Positions 8,122 through 15,429 of a stretch of 35,146 bases of DNA are shown one piece after another; the first letter of the stretch is position 1; every line of letters starts with the position of its first letter. The notes under the pieces were generated by a model. It searched no databases, had not been told where the DNA came from, and saw only the letters and a program-made list of their open reading frames with translations. Made by a program: the position numbers and the translations under genes. Origin of the DNA: JBDTYT01 sp040005555 (GTDB taxonomy: Bacteria; Actinomycetota; UBA4738; HRBIN12); the NCBI GenBank assembly GCA_040005555.1, contig JBDTYT010000008.1:1-35146 (forward strand), written 5' to 3'.

Positions 8122-9282
8122 CTAGCGGTGGTACACGATCACGGGCGTGCCGATCTTCGCGAGCCCGAAGATGAACTTCGCGTTCCAGTACGGCATCCGT
8201 ACACACCCATGACTCGCCGCGTACGTGGGGACGTCGGTCCAGCCGTGCAGAGCGCGGTACCCATCGAAGTAGCTCGGGTAGTACAGGTGGTTCGGGCTGT
8301 AGCCGGCGATCTTGCGCGTGACGTGGAAGCTGCCGTCGCGCGTCGGGGTGCTGGGTTTGCCGCTCGAGATGTGCAAGATGTTCGTGATGTCGCCGTCCTG
8401 CACCGTGTACAGCACCTGTCGGGTCTGGTCGACCTCGATGTGGAAGCCGTGATCGCGTGACCGGGCCCGAGGGACGACGGGGTCGGCGAGCGCGCGCCAC
8501 ACGGCGGCGTCGACGGTGAACACACGGTTCATGCCTTGCACCTTGCGGAACGCGACGACGGCGTCGCCCGTCCGCGAGTCGTAGACGCGGTTGATCCCTT
8601 CGAGCCGGTAGTGCAGCGCGACGAGGCGCCGTTCGAGCAACTCGACGAACACTCCCGTCGAGCCGTCGTGCAACGAGGGCAGTGGGGTCGTCCGCGCCGC
8701 CGAGACCGCTTTCCCCGGAAGGAGGTCGGTGCCCGAGAACGTCGCGCGCGCCCGGTAGGTGCCGGGGTCCTCGGCCGCGAAGACGGCCGTGAACCCTCCT
8801 CCCGCCCCGATCCTCGCGTGATCGGTCGCGACGACGTCGCCGCCGACCGACAGCGTCACGAGCGCATCCGCTCCGGTGACGGCCGGTTGCACTCGGCCCT
8901 GGACGGTGACGTGGTCGAACAAGCGGACGGGAGCCAATCGGATCGAGACGGAGGATCGGACGCCCACGGTGACGGCGTCGCTCGCGATGCCCGCCCACAC
9001 CGCTCGGTACGCCGCCGTCGCCTCCGGCGCGAGGTCGGCCGAGAACGCTCCACCCGAGTCCGTGACCGACGTGGCGAGGATGGCGTCGGCAGCGTCGTGG
9101 ATCTCGACGGTCTGACCCGCCGAAGCGGGGGCGATCGCCCCCGACAGCGTGACCGAGTCTCCCACCACGACCTTCGACGCCGAGGCCGAGAGGGTGATCG
9201 AGGCCGGGTCCGCAGCGGCAGACGTCGCGGACAGAGCGAGCATCAGCAGGACAGAAAGGACCGGGGCGAGGGTCTTCCTCAT
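8122..9282 (-). CDS. Secreted L,D-transpeptidase with Ig-like repeats and peptidoglycan-binding-like domain
   Basis: A 386-residue exported cell-wall enzyme. Residues 1-24 are a signal peptide ending near AAADP. Two Ig-like beta repeats follow (about 28-110 and 113-200), then a PG_binding_1-like region (about 208-268, with VVAFRKVQGMNR). A YkuD domain ends the protein, with the catalytic block from the histidine in ALHGW to SHGCVRM, nucleophile C360. The family makes 3-3 peptide cross-links in peptidoglycan. The ATG at 9282 overlaps the TGA of hutI (ATGA), so translation is probably coupled to hutI, an unexpected partner. No lipobox is seen at the signal-peptide cleavage region. Confidence 0.92.
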   Translation of the reverse strand: MRKTLAPVLSVLLMLALSATSAAADPASITLSASASKVVVGDSVTLSGAIAPASAGQTVEIHDAADAILATSVTDSGGAFSADLAPEATAAYRAVWAGIASDAVTVGVRSSVSIRLAPVRLFDHVTVQGRVQPAVTGADALVTLSVGGDVVATDHARIGAGGGFTAVFAAEDPGTYRARATFSGTDLLPGKAVSAARTTPLPSLHDGSTGVFVELLERRLVALHYRLEGINRVYDSRTGDAVVAFRKVQGMNRVFTVDAAVWRALADPVVPRARSRDHGFHIEVDQTRQVLYTVQDGDITNILHISSGKPSTPTRDGSFHVTRKIAGYSPNHLYYPSYFDGYRALHGWTDVPTYAASHGCVRMPYWNAKFIFGLAKIGTPVIVYHR

Positions 9283-10514
9283 CGCTCCCAGATGCTCCTT
9301 CCACCGACGTAGGTCCGCACGACGGGATCGTGCCCGGGCCGGTAGGGCACCTGCCGGAAGGCGTCGCCGTCCAGGACGACGATATCGGCACGCTTGCCGA
9401 CTTCCAACGATCCCAGCTCATCGGACATCCCGAGCACCCACGCCGCGTTCAACGTCGACGCGGTCAGCGCCTCATGCGGCGTGAGCCCGTACACGATGCA
9501 CGCCATCGTCACCGCCTCCGGCATCGAGAGCGACGCCGAGGTTCCTGGGTTGAAGTCCGTCGACACGGCGAGCGTCGCCCCGGCGTCCACGAGCGCTCGC
9601 GCCGGCGGAACGGGAGCGCGGAGCGAGAAGGTGGACGTGGGAAGCAGCACGGCCGCGGTGCCGCCCCGCCCGAGGGCGGCGATCCCCTCGTCGCTCACGT
9701 GGTTCAGGTGATCCGCGCTCCGCGCTCCGAGCGCGTCCGCGGCCTCGGCCGCGCTCGAGGCTCCGAGCTGATCCGCGTGGCATCGAAGTGGCAAGCCGGC
9801 CGCGGCCGCGGCTTTCGCCACGGCGGCCAGATCCTCGAGGGTGAAGGCGATGTCCTCGACGTAGATGTCGACCGCGTCGGCCAGCCCTTCGGCGGCTGCG
9901 GCCGGGATGAGCTGTGTGCACGCGGTGTGGACCCAATCGGCGCGGTCGACATCCTGCGGGACGGCATGGCACGCCAACAGCGTGACCACGCATCGCTGGG
10001 GGACCTCTTCGGCGAGCCGTCTCGCGAGCCGCGCCTGCCGCAGCTCCGACTCGAGCGAGAGCCCGTACCCGGTCTTCAACTCCAGCGCTGTGGTGCCGTG
10101 CCCCGCCATCTCGGCGAGGAGCGGCCGGCAGAAATCGATCACCTCATCGTCGGACGCCTCCGCGAGCAGGCGAGAGCTGCGGAAGATCCCGCCCCCGCCG
10201 TGCAGATCGCGGTAGCTGCTCCCGGCAAGCCGGGCCTCGAACTCGTCGGCTCGCCAGCCGACGAACGGCACGTGGGTGTGGCAGTCCACGAACCCCGGAG
10301 CGATGGTGCAGCCCTCGAGCACCTCGGGGCGGACGTCATCGGGGAGGCCGTCGGCCGGCCCGACGTAGCTGATGACGCCGTCCTGCCAGGCGACCGCGCC
10401 GCCCTCGATCACCGACGGTCGCCCGAGGTCGGAGCCCCGAACCGGAGGCCGCCCGCGCGGGGTGACGACCGTGCGAGCGAGAAGGGCCCCTGCAGCGGGG
10501 TCGCGGTCGGGCAT
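9279..10514 (-). CDS. hutI: Imidazolonepropionase
   Basis: Third step of histidine breakdown: hydrolyses 4-imidazolone-5-propionate to N-formimino-L-glutamate. A 411-residue amidohydrolase-superfamily protein of normal length. Metal ligands are visible as H79 and H81 (DCHTHVPFVG), H246 (RCHADQLG) and D320 (VSTDFNPGT); H183 in LLACHAVP and the block ELKTGYGLSLESEL are also typical. The start is ATG 10514, five bases after a GATAAT box, so a leaderless start is likely. It is on the opposite strand from hutU and hutH, so the three genes are not one operon. Its stop overlaps the start of the downstream L,D-transpeptidase. Confidence 0.95.
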   Translation of the reverse strand: MPDRDPAAGALLARTVVTPRGRPPVRGSDLGRPSVIEGGAVAWQDGVISYVGPADGLPDDVRPEVLEGCTIAPGFVDCHTHVPFVGWRADEFEARLAGSSYRDLHGGGGIFRSSRLLAEASDDEVIDFCRPLLAEMAGHGTTALELKTGYGLSLESELRQARLARRLAEEVPQRCVVTLLACHAVPQDVDRADWVHTACTQLIPAAAAEGLADAVDIYVEDIAFTLEDLAAVAKAAAAAGLPLRCHADQLGASSAAEAADALGARSADHLNHVSDEGIAALGRGGTAAVLLPTSTFSLRAPVPPARALVDAGATLAVSTDFNPGTSASLSMPEAVTMACIVYGLTPHEALTASTLNAAWVLGMSDELGSLEVGKRADIVVLDGDAFRQVPYRPGHDPVVRTYVGGRSIWER

Positions 10515-10519
10515 GGGGC

Positions 10520-10525
10520 ATTATC
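10520..10525 (-). promoter_or_regulatory. -10 box GATAAT of hutI
   Basis: GATAAT on the minus strand ends five bases before ATG 10514, and no ribosome binding site fits between them. It probably drives a leaderless hutI transcript. Confidence 0.4.
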
Positions 10526-10567
10526 CGGGGAGACCCGGGTTCGTGCGCAAGTTCGACCGCCCGTCAG

Positions 10568-10612
10568 CTCGCTCGTACCGGGTTCTGGGTATGTGGACCT
10601 CAACCGAGCGAG
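10568..10612. repeat. 8-bp inverted repeat upstream of the PAS kinase gene
   Basis: CTCGCTCG at 10568-10575 and CGAGCGAG at 10605-10612 are exact reverse complements 29 bases apart in the 126-base gap between hutI and the PAS kinase. It could be a protein site or fold in RNA. GC-rich DNA yields such repeats by chance, so support is modest. Confidence 0.3.
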
Positions 10613-10640
10613 TATCGAGCCGATATCCCTCGAGAGAGCC

Positions 10641-12617
10641 ATGAGGGATCGATCAGTGGTCGACGGTGGACCGGAGCCGACAACGGCGCCCATCGACGTG
10701 CTCGACGCCGACCCCGACGGCCGGCGCGACCTCGCACCGCCGTCGCTCGACGCCCTGATCGAACATCAGCTCGACTTCATCGTCGCGCTCGACAGCCGGG
10801 CGCGCCTTTCGTACGTGAGTCCATCCGTCGAGCGCGCGTTCGAGTATCGATGGGAGGAGCTCGCGGGCCGATCGGTTCTCGACTTCGTCCACCCCGACGA
10901 TATCGATGAGGTCGCCAGATTCATCGGACGCCACCTCGGTCGGCCCGGGCGGACCCCTGCGCTCGAGGTCCGGATCGTCGCGAAGGACGGAACCTCGCGG
11001 ACGCTGGAGGCGATCGCGAACAACCTCCTGGACGATCCCACCGTTCGGAGCATCGTCGTGAACGCGAGGGACGTCTCGGACCGGGCAACGACCGAACGAG
11101 AGCTCCGCGCCGCGGAGGAGCGCTACCGCTCGCTGGTCGAGCGGACCCCCGCGGTGACCTACGTATGGGAGACGGCCGCAAGCGCTTCCGACGCCGTGTA
11201 CTACACCAGCCCCCAGATCGAGGAGCTGCTCGGCTACACCGCCGAGGAGTGGGACTCCGGGCCCGATCGATGGGAAGAATCCGTGCACCCGGACGACCGC
11301 GAGCGGGCCCTCGCCGCGACCCGACGCTGCATCGCCGAAGGTGTGCCGTTCGTCGGCGACTACCGATACATCGCCAAGGACGGTCGGACGATCTGGGTGC
11401 ACGACGAGGCTCGGCTGTACAAACGCGACGCTGAGGGTCGACCGTGGCTGTTCCACGGCGTGATGACCGACATCACCGAACGCAAACACGTGGAGGAAGC
11501 GCTGCGTCAGACGGAGGAACGCTACCGGACACTGGTCGAGCAGATCCCCGCCGCGATGTACGTGGATCGGATCGACCCCGACGGGGGAGGGTACACACCG
11601 CTCTACGTCAGCCCTCAGATCGAGACGATGCTGGGGTACGACCGATCGGAATGGCTCGAGAGCACCCCCGGGTGGGATTCGCGTTGGGTCCACGAGGAGG
11701 ATCGCGAAGCCCTGATCCGCGCGACCGAATCCGCCGTCGCGCGACGCGAGTCGCTCTCGGTCGAGTATCGGATGACCACCGCGGACGGGCACGAGATGTG
11801 GATCCATGAGGACTCGCAACCGGTCGGGTTCGACGAGGCGGGTGCGGCCCTGCGTCAGGGCCTGATGTACGACATCACCGAACGCAAGCGCGCCGAGCAG
11901 ATGCTCCGCAACAGCGAGGCGGAGCTCCAGCGGGGCCTCGAGGTCCTGCAGCGCACCGATGCCGAGCGCAGGCAGCTCCTCGCGCATCTGCTCCAAGCTG
12001 AGAACGCAGAGCGCGAGCGCATCGCGGAGGGGATCGAGGATCACTCGCTCCAGCACGTGGCCGCCCTCGGGATGCGACTCGAGACGCTCCGCCGAAACGT
12101 CGAGGATCCCAAACAGCTGGGCGCGCTCGACGAGATGGGCGAAACCGTCCAGAACGCCGTTCGCCGGCTCCGTCACCTGCTGGTCGAGCTCCACCCCCGG
12201 GCCCTCGAACAGGACGGTCTCGGCGCAGGTCTCCGTCAGTACCTGAACGGGGTGAAAGCCGACACGGGCACGGCCTTCACCCTCATCGACGGGTCGAAAC
12301 GAGAGCTGGAACTCGGCACGCGGGTCGTCGCGTACCGGATCGCGCAGGAAGCCGTCGGCAACGCCGTCCGCCACGCCGAAGCGTCGAGCCTCGATGTGAC
12401 GCTCGAGGACACGCCCGGCGGGGTGCTGGTTCGCATCGTGGACGATGGGCGAGGGTTCGACCCCGGCGGGTCCGGCTCACCCGAACACGTCGTCGTCGCG
12501 TCCATGCGGGAGCGCGCGACCCTCGCGGGAGGGCGGCTCGACATCCGCAGTGGGCCGGCCGAGGGCACAACCGTGGAGTTCTGGCTCCCGGCCGAGCCAC
12601 CGCAACACGCCCCGTAG
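10641..12617 (+). CDS. Triple-PAS sensor kinase homologue lacking the usual phospho-acceptor histidine
   Basis: A 658-residue protein without membrane helices. Three PAS domains occupy about 38-150, 160-285 and 290-418; the second and third end in DITERK, the usual PAC ending. A helical segment (about 440-520) resembles the dimerisation domain of NarL-partner kinases (ERERIAEGI, then VALGMRLETLRR-like sequence), and a HATPase_c domain follows with NAVRHAEAS, DDGRGFDP and a C-terminal SMRERATLAGGRL. Where that family has RIAxxIHDD the sequence reads RIAEGIEDH: E466 replaces the histidine and H468 is two residues later. The start is ATG 10641; only a weak GAGAGA precedes it. The stop TAG is part of the -10 box of the next gene. 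Autophosphorylation cannot be assumed. Confidence 0.85.
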   Translation: MRDRSVVDGGPEPTTAPIDVLDADPDGRRDLAPPSLDALIEHQLDFIVALDSRARLSYVSPSVERAFEYRWEELAGRSVLDFVHPDDIDEVARFIGRHLGRPGRTPALEVRIVAKDGTSRTLEAIANNLLDDPTVRSIVVNARDVSDRATTERELRAAEERYRSLVERTPAVTYVWETAASASDAVYYTSPQIEELLGYTAEEWDSGPDRWEESVHPDDRERALAATRRCIAEGVPFVGDYRYIAKDGRTIWVHDEARLYKRDAEGRPWLFHGVMTDITERKHVEEALRQTEERYRTLVEQIPAAMYVDRIDPDGGGYTPLYVSPQIETMLGYDRSEWLESTPGWDSRWVHEEDREALIRATESAVARRESLSVEYRMTTADGHEMWIHEDSQPVGFDEAGAALRQGLMYDITERKRAEQMLRNSEAELQRGLEVLQRTDAERRQLLAHLLQAENAERERIAEGIEDHSLQHVAALGMRLETLRRNVEDPKQLGALDEMGETVQNAVRRLRHLLVELHPRALEQDGLGAGLRQYLNGVKADTGTAFTLIDGSKRELELGTRVVAYRIAQEAVGNAVRHAEASSLDVTLEDTPGGVLVRIVDDGRGFDPGGSGSPEHVVVASMRERATLAGGRLDIRSGPAEGTTVEFWLPAEPPQHAP

Positions 12618-12620
12618 ACT
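12615..12620 (+). promoter_or_regulatory. -10 box TAGACT of the MFS gene, overlapping the kinase stop codon
   Basis: TAGACT contains the TAG stop of the kinase gene and ends exactly seven bases before the GTG at 12628. The lgt gene has the same hexamer, same stop-codon overlap and same seven-base distance. No ribosome binding site is present, so the MFS message is probably leaderless. Confidence 0.5.
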
Positions 12621-12627
12621 GCGCGGC

Positions 12628-13845
12628 GTGGATGACGCCCACGGCCTGGGGTTCCGCGACATCATCAAGATCCCCGAGATCCGAGCCGCGATGCTCGGCA
12701 CGTTCGTCATCATGCTCGGGTTCGGCATCTTGTCTCCGGTCTTACCGAAGTACGCTCGCTCGTTCGGGGTGGGGTATGACGCGGTGGGGATCCTCGTCGC
12801 GGCCTTCTCGCTGACACGACTCGTCTTCGACCCGATCACCGGCCTGCTCATCGATCGCTTCGGCGAGCGAGCGATGGTGACGTGGGGGGCCGTCGCCGTC
12901 GGCGCCTCGTCCGTGCTCGCCGGGTTCGCGCCGACCTTCCCCCTCCTCGTCATCTTCCGAGCCACCGGCGGAGCGGGCTCCGCGGTCTTCTTCGCCGCGC
13001 TCTTGTCGTTCCTACTGCGCACGATCCCGAGCGACCGTGTCGGGCGCGTCATGAGCGTGTACTACGCGTCGTTCAACGTGGGGATCATCGCGGGACAGCC
13101 GTTCGGAGGGCTGTTCGCGAACTGGTTCGGCTTGAAGAGCCCGCTCTTCGTCTACGCGGGCACCTGCCTGCTCTCGGCCGTGGTGTTCTGGCGGACGATC
13201 TACGATCCCGTCCGATCCGAGCATGAGGTCCGTCGCGGTGGCCTGCGCCGCCTCCCCTGGGGTCGGCCGTTCGTCGCGGCGCTGGTCGTGAACGGTGCGT
13301 ACCTGTGGATGGTGGGAGGCGTGTTCTCGACGCTCGTGCCGCTGTTCGGGAACGAAGAGGTCCACCTGTCACTCGGCGGAGTGGGGGTGGGGCTCGCGAT
13401 CGCCTCGGCCACGGAGTTCGCCGTGCTGTTCCCGGCTGGCAAGGCCACCGACCGGCGGGGCCGCAAGGCCGTGCTGCTGCCGGCGTTCGCGGCCCTCGTG
13501 GTCGTCGTGGTCGCGTTCGGCCAGGCGACGACCCCGCTCTTGTTCATGGTCGCGATGGCCTTCCTGGGCGTCGCGAGTGGCTACTCGGGCGTGCCCCCGG
13601 CCGCGATGTTGAGCGACGTCACCCCGCCCGAGCTCCAGGGCACGGCCGTCGCCGTGTTCCGGTTCGTCGGGGACCTCGGGTTCGTCCTCGGGCCACTCGT
13701 CGCGGGCGTGGCAGCGAACGCGTTCGGTTTCGGATGGGCGTTCGCGATCAGTGCCGTGCCGAGCGCCGCCGCGTGCGCGCTGTTGCTCACCGTCCCCGAG
13801 ACGATGCCGCTCCTGCCGCGCACCGGCGAGGCGCCCGGCCTGTGA
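12628..13845 (+). CDS. Major facilitator superfamily transporter
   Basis: A 405-residue inner membrane protein with about 12 hydrophobic segments. The first loop carries a motif-A-like sequence (GLLIDRFGERAM) and the second half repeats it (GKATDRRGRKAV), which identifies the two six-helix halves. An arginine-bearing segment VIFRATGGAGSAVFF fits helix 4 of drug/sugar-type MFS exporters. Substrate cannot be read from sequence. The GTG at 12628 was chosen because of the TAGACT box seven bases upstream and because earlier codons lie inside the kinase gene in another frame. The SRPBCC gene follows after 31 bases on the same strand. Confidence 0.9.
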   Translation: MDDAHGLGFRDIIKIPEIRAAMLGTFVIMLGFGILSPVLPKYARSFGVGYDAVGILVAAFSLTRLVFDPITGLLIDRFGERAMVTWGAVAVGASSVLAGFAPTFPLLVIFRATGGAGSAVFFAALLSFLLRTIPSDRVGRVMSVYYASFNVGIIAGQPFGGLFANWFGLKSPLFVYAGTCLLSAVVFWRTIYDPVRSEHEVRRGGLRRLPWGRPFVAALVVNGAYLWMVGGVFSTLVPLFGNEEVHLSLGGVGVGLAIASATEFAVLFPAGKATDRRGRKAVLLPAFAALVVVVVAFGQATTPLLFMVAMAFLGVASGYSGVPPAAMLSDVTPPELQGTAVAVFRFVGDLGFVLGPLVAGVAANAFGFGWAFAISAVPSAAACALLLTVPETMPLLPRTGEAPGL

Positions 13846-13876
13846 ACCACCTGCGAGCGCGCACGGGAAGCGCCTC

Positions 13877-14320
13877 GTGAGGCTCGCCGTGCAACGGACA
13901 CTCCCCGCCTCGCCCGAGATGGTTTGGCGTGTCCTGCTCGCCTGGGAAAACCAGCCCCGCTGGCTGAAGGACGCGGCGTCCGTCCGAGTGCTCGGCCCGA
14001 ACCGAGAAGGTGTCGGCGTACGGATCGCGGTGCGAACGCGTGTATTCAACGTGCCGCTCTTCACCGAAGAGCTGGAGGTGACCCGCTGGGAACCGCCGAG
14101 CGCGATGACGATGGCGCATCGCAGCTTCATCCGCGGAGCGGGGGAGTGGAGCTTGCAACGCGTTGGACAGGGCACAGCATTCGTGTGGACCGAGGATGTC
14201 TCGTTGCCGATCCCGCTGCTCGGGGAGATCGCCTTGCTCGTGTACCGGCCGTACCTGCGCCGACTGATGCGCGGCGCGCTCGACGGGCTGGCCGCCTACG
14301 TGGGCAGCGTCGAGACGTAG
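13877..14320 (+). CDS. SRPBCC-fold (polyketide cyclase/START-like) protein
   Basis: A 147-residue soluble protein with the pattern of the SRPBCC superfamily: an N-terminal strand and helix ALxxVW-type start (LPASPEMVWRVLLAWENQPRW), a middle of alternating strands (VGVRIAVRTRVF, EELEVTRWEP), and a long C-terminal amphipathic helix (YRPYLRRLMRGALDGLAAYV). Members bind hydrophobic ligands in a deep cavity and act in very different roles; function here is not known. The start GTG 13877 gives the correct first strand (VRLAVQRTLPAS). It follows the MFS gene by 31 bases and its last 25 bases overlap the end of the convergent DinB-fold gene. Confidence 0.75.
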   Translation: MRLAVQRTLPASPEMVWRVLLAWENQPRWLKDAASVRVLGPNREGVGVRIAVRTRVFNVPLFTEELEVTRWEPPSAMTMAHRSFIRGAGEWSLQRVGQGTAFVWTEDVSLPIPLLGEIALLVYRPYLRRLMRGALDGLAAYVGSVET

Positions 14321-14802
14321 TCGCGCAGCTCGCCGAGGTGCGCGTCGGCGTGCCGGAAGAGGCCGTCGTCACCGCCGACCACCGCGCCGAGGAGCTCGCC
14401 GAGCGAGCGAGTGCGGTCGGTCTCGTAGAAGGTCGGTTCGCTCCACTCGTCATCGGACATGTCGATGAGCGCCGAGCGGAACCGATCGTGCAGCTCGGTG
14501 AAGCGGCGCCGAACGTCGGCGGCCGGCTCGTCCAGGTGCCGCAGGATCGCCTCGTCGTTCGCCTGATCGGTGTCGACATCCTCGAACCAAGGACGAACGC
14601 GCGAGCGCCATTCATCGAGCGTGCGGACCGCGTACTCCTCCCAGTCGGCGAGGTGCCCGGCGAGGTCCTTGGCGGACCACTCGGCGCCGCCGATCGTGCC
14701 GCGCCGGACGAACGCGTCGTCGTCGAGGTCGCTCAACAGCTCCTGGACGGATCGGTGTCCATCGGACACGACCCGGATGGCGTCCTCGCGCGCGATGGGC
14801 AT
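14296..14802 (-). CDS. DinB-fold protein (DinB/mycothiol maleylpyruvate isomerase-like)
   Basis: A 168-residue four-helix-bundle protein of the DinB/YfiT superfamily. The three-histidine metal site is visible as H50 (SAKDLAGHLADWE), H151 and H155 (FRHADAHLGEL). In Actinomycetota many members are thiol-dependent (mycothiol) transferases or isomerases, in other phyla bacillithiol-dependent; the thiol cannot be told from this sequence. The start is ATG 14802, six bases after a TAGCAT box, so probably leaderless. Its 3' end overlaps the SRPBCC gene by 25 bases tail to tail. Confidence 0.8.
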   Translation of the reverse strand: MPIAREDAIRVVSDGHRSVQELLSDLDDDAFVRRGTIGGAEWSAKDLAGHLADWEEYAVRTLDEWRSRVRPWFEDVDTDQANDEAILRHLDEPAADVRRRFTELHDRFRSALIDMSDDEWSEPTFYETDRTRSLGELLGAVVGGDDGLFRHADAHLGELRDYVSTLPT

Positions 14803-14808
14803 ACGCGG

Positions 14809-14814
14809 ATGCTA
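14809..14814 (-). promoter_or_regulatory. -10 box TAGCAT of the DinB-fold gene
   Basis: TAGCAT on the minus strand ends six bases before ATG 14802, with no ribosome binding site between. It sits in the 22-base gap downstream of the Hpt-like gene. Confidence 0.4.
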
Positions 14815-14824
14815 GCGCCGTCGC

Positions 14825-15175
14825 TCAGGCGAGGCTGCCGTTGAGGGCGGGGGTGATCATCGCGTGACCACCGTCGCTCCCTCCACGGATACCGAAGCGA
14901 ACGTGGGCGTGCTCGATGGCGGCCCGCCGCACGAGGCTGGGGATCTCGGCGAGCTCGTTGAACCGGGCTCGGAGGTCGATATCGCGGCACAACTCGGCCA
15001 GCCATGAAGCACCCGCAACGGTCGCGAGGGCGCGCAATCTCGCCGCGGAGCGCTTGAGCTCCTCGAGGTCCATGAAGTCGGCTCGGTCTTGCAGGCTCGC
15101 GACGAGGTCGGGTCCCTCTTCGAGGAACAAGCGGAGGACGTCATCTTGGTGGTTCGTCGTTTCGCGTGCGCTCAC
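14825..15175 (-). CDS. Hpt-like four-helix protein lacking the phospho-histidine
   Basis: A 116-residue cytosolic protein resembling a histidine phosphotransfer (Hpt) domain: LRLFLEEGPDLVASLQ matches the first helix, ELKRSAARLRALATVAGASWL the central helix, and LAELCRDIDLRARFNEL the third. The central helix normally reads A-H-x-L-K-G-S; here it reads A44-A45-R-L-R-A, so the phosphorylated histidine is alanine and the KG pair is gone. It may be a degenerate, non-phosphorylated docking protein. The start is GTG 15175; an AAAGGG stretch lies upstream. The assignment rests on helix pattern, so a helical protein of another family is possible. Confidence 0.6.
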   Translation of the reverse strand: MSARETTNHQDDVLRLFLEEGPDLVASLQDRADFMDLEELKRSAARLRALATVAGASWLAELCRDIDLRARFNELAEIPSLVRRAAIEHAHVRFGIRGGSDGGHAMITPALNGSLA

Positions 15176-15196
15176 GATAGCCCTTTAGGCTCAGGA

Positions 15197-15211
15197 GTCT
15201 CCACTGGAGAC
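15197..15211. promoter_or_regulatory. Operator-like dyad upstream of the Hpt-like gene
   Basis: GTCTCCA-C-TGGAGAC is a perfect 7-bp dyad with a one-base centre, 21 bases upstream of the GTG of the Hpt-like gene. The symmetry suits a dimeric regulator. No regulator can be assigned. Confidence 0.4.
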
Positions 15212-15255
15212 CGCTTCTTAGACTTGTCGTCGTTCTACCCGAGAAACTTGAGTGG

Positions 15256-15279
15256 CTCCTACCCAGAAGCGGGTAGGAG
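15256..15279. repeat. Perfect 9-bp hairpin in the gap before the TPP riboswitch
   Basis: CTCCTACCC at 15256-15264 and GGGTAGGAG at 15271-15279 pair perfectly around a 6-base loop. It lies between the divergent Hpt-like and permease genes and no T tract follows on either strand, so it is not a standard terminator. It could be an operator or a leader-RNA structure. Confidence 0.45.
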
Positions 15280-15320
15280 AGCATCGGCCGGTCGCCTTGC
15301 CGAACGGGGACGCGCGAGCC

Positions 15321-15326
15321 TACAGT
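15321..15326 (+). promoter_or_regulatory. -10 box TACAGT of the TPP riboswitch transcript
   Basis: TACAGT would start transcription near 15333, a few bases before the first conserved bases of the TPP aptamer. It lies inside CCTAC-A-GTAGG, a short dyad that may be coincidental. Confidence 0.45.
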
Positions 15327-15336
15327 AGGCACGCGA

Positions 15337-15424
15337 GCAGGGGAGCCCGGGTGTACGGGCTGAGAGGCCGGCTTCGGCGCCGGCGACCCTCGGAACCTGA
15401 TCCGGTTCGTACCGGCGGAGGGAG
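15337..15424 (+). ncRNA. TPP riboswitch (THI element)
   Basis: The conserved landmarks of the TPP aptamer are present in order: GGGGAGC at 15340, CTGAGAGG at 15360, ACCCTCGGAACCTGATCCGG from 15386, and ACCGGCGGAGGGA up to about 15423. A variable GC-rich hairpin with a TTCG loop occupies about 15367-15383. TPP binding normally lowers expression of downstream thiamin genes. Here GGAGGGAG at the 3' side of the aptamer is also the ribosome binding site of the permease GTG at 15430, so control is most likely at translation, with no room for a separate terminator. Confidence 0.93.
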
Positions 15425-15429
15425 CGATC

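Noticed and set aside
9330..10640. Open plus-strand extension upstream of the PAS kinase
   Set aside because: It runs antisense through hutI and has no domain; the kinase start is placed at ATG 10641.
10653..12374. A 573-codon minus-strand open frame opposite the PAS kinase
   Set aside because: The plus strand encodes clear PAS and HATPase motifs; the opposite frame has no recognisable domain.
15176..15320. A second riboswitch (c-di-GMP type) near the Hpt-like gene
   Set aside because: The hairpin there lacks the conserved core of c-di-GMP aptamers.
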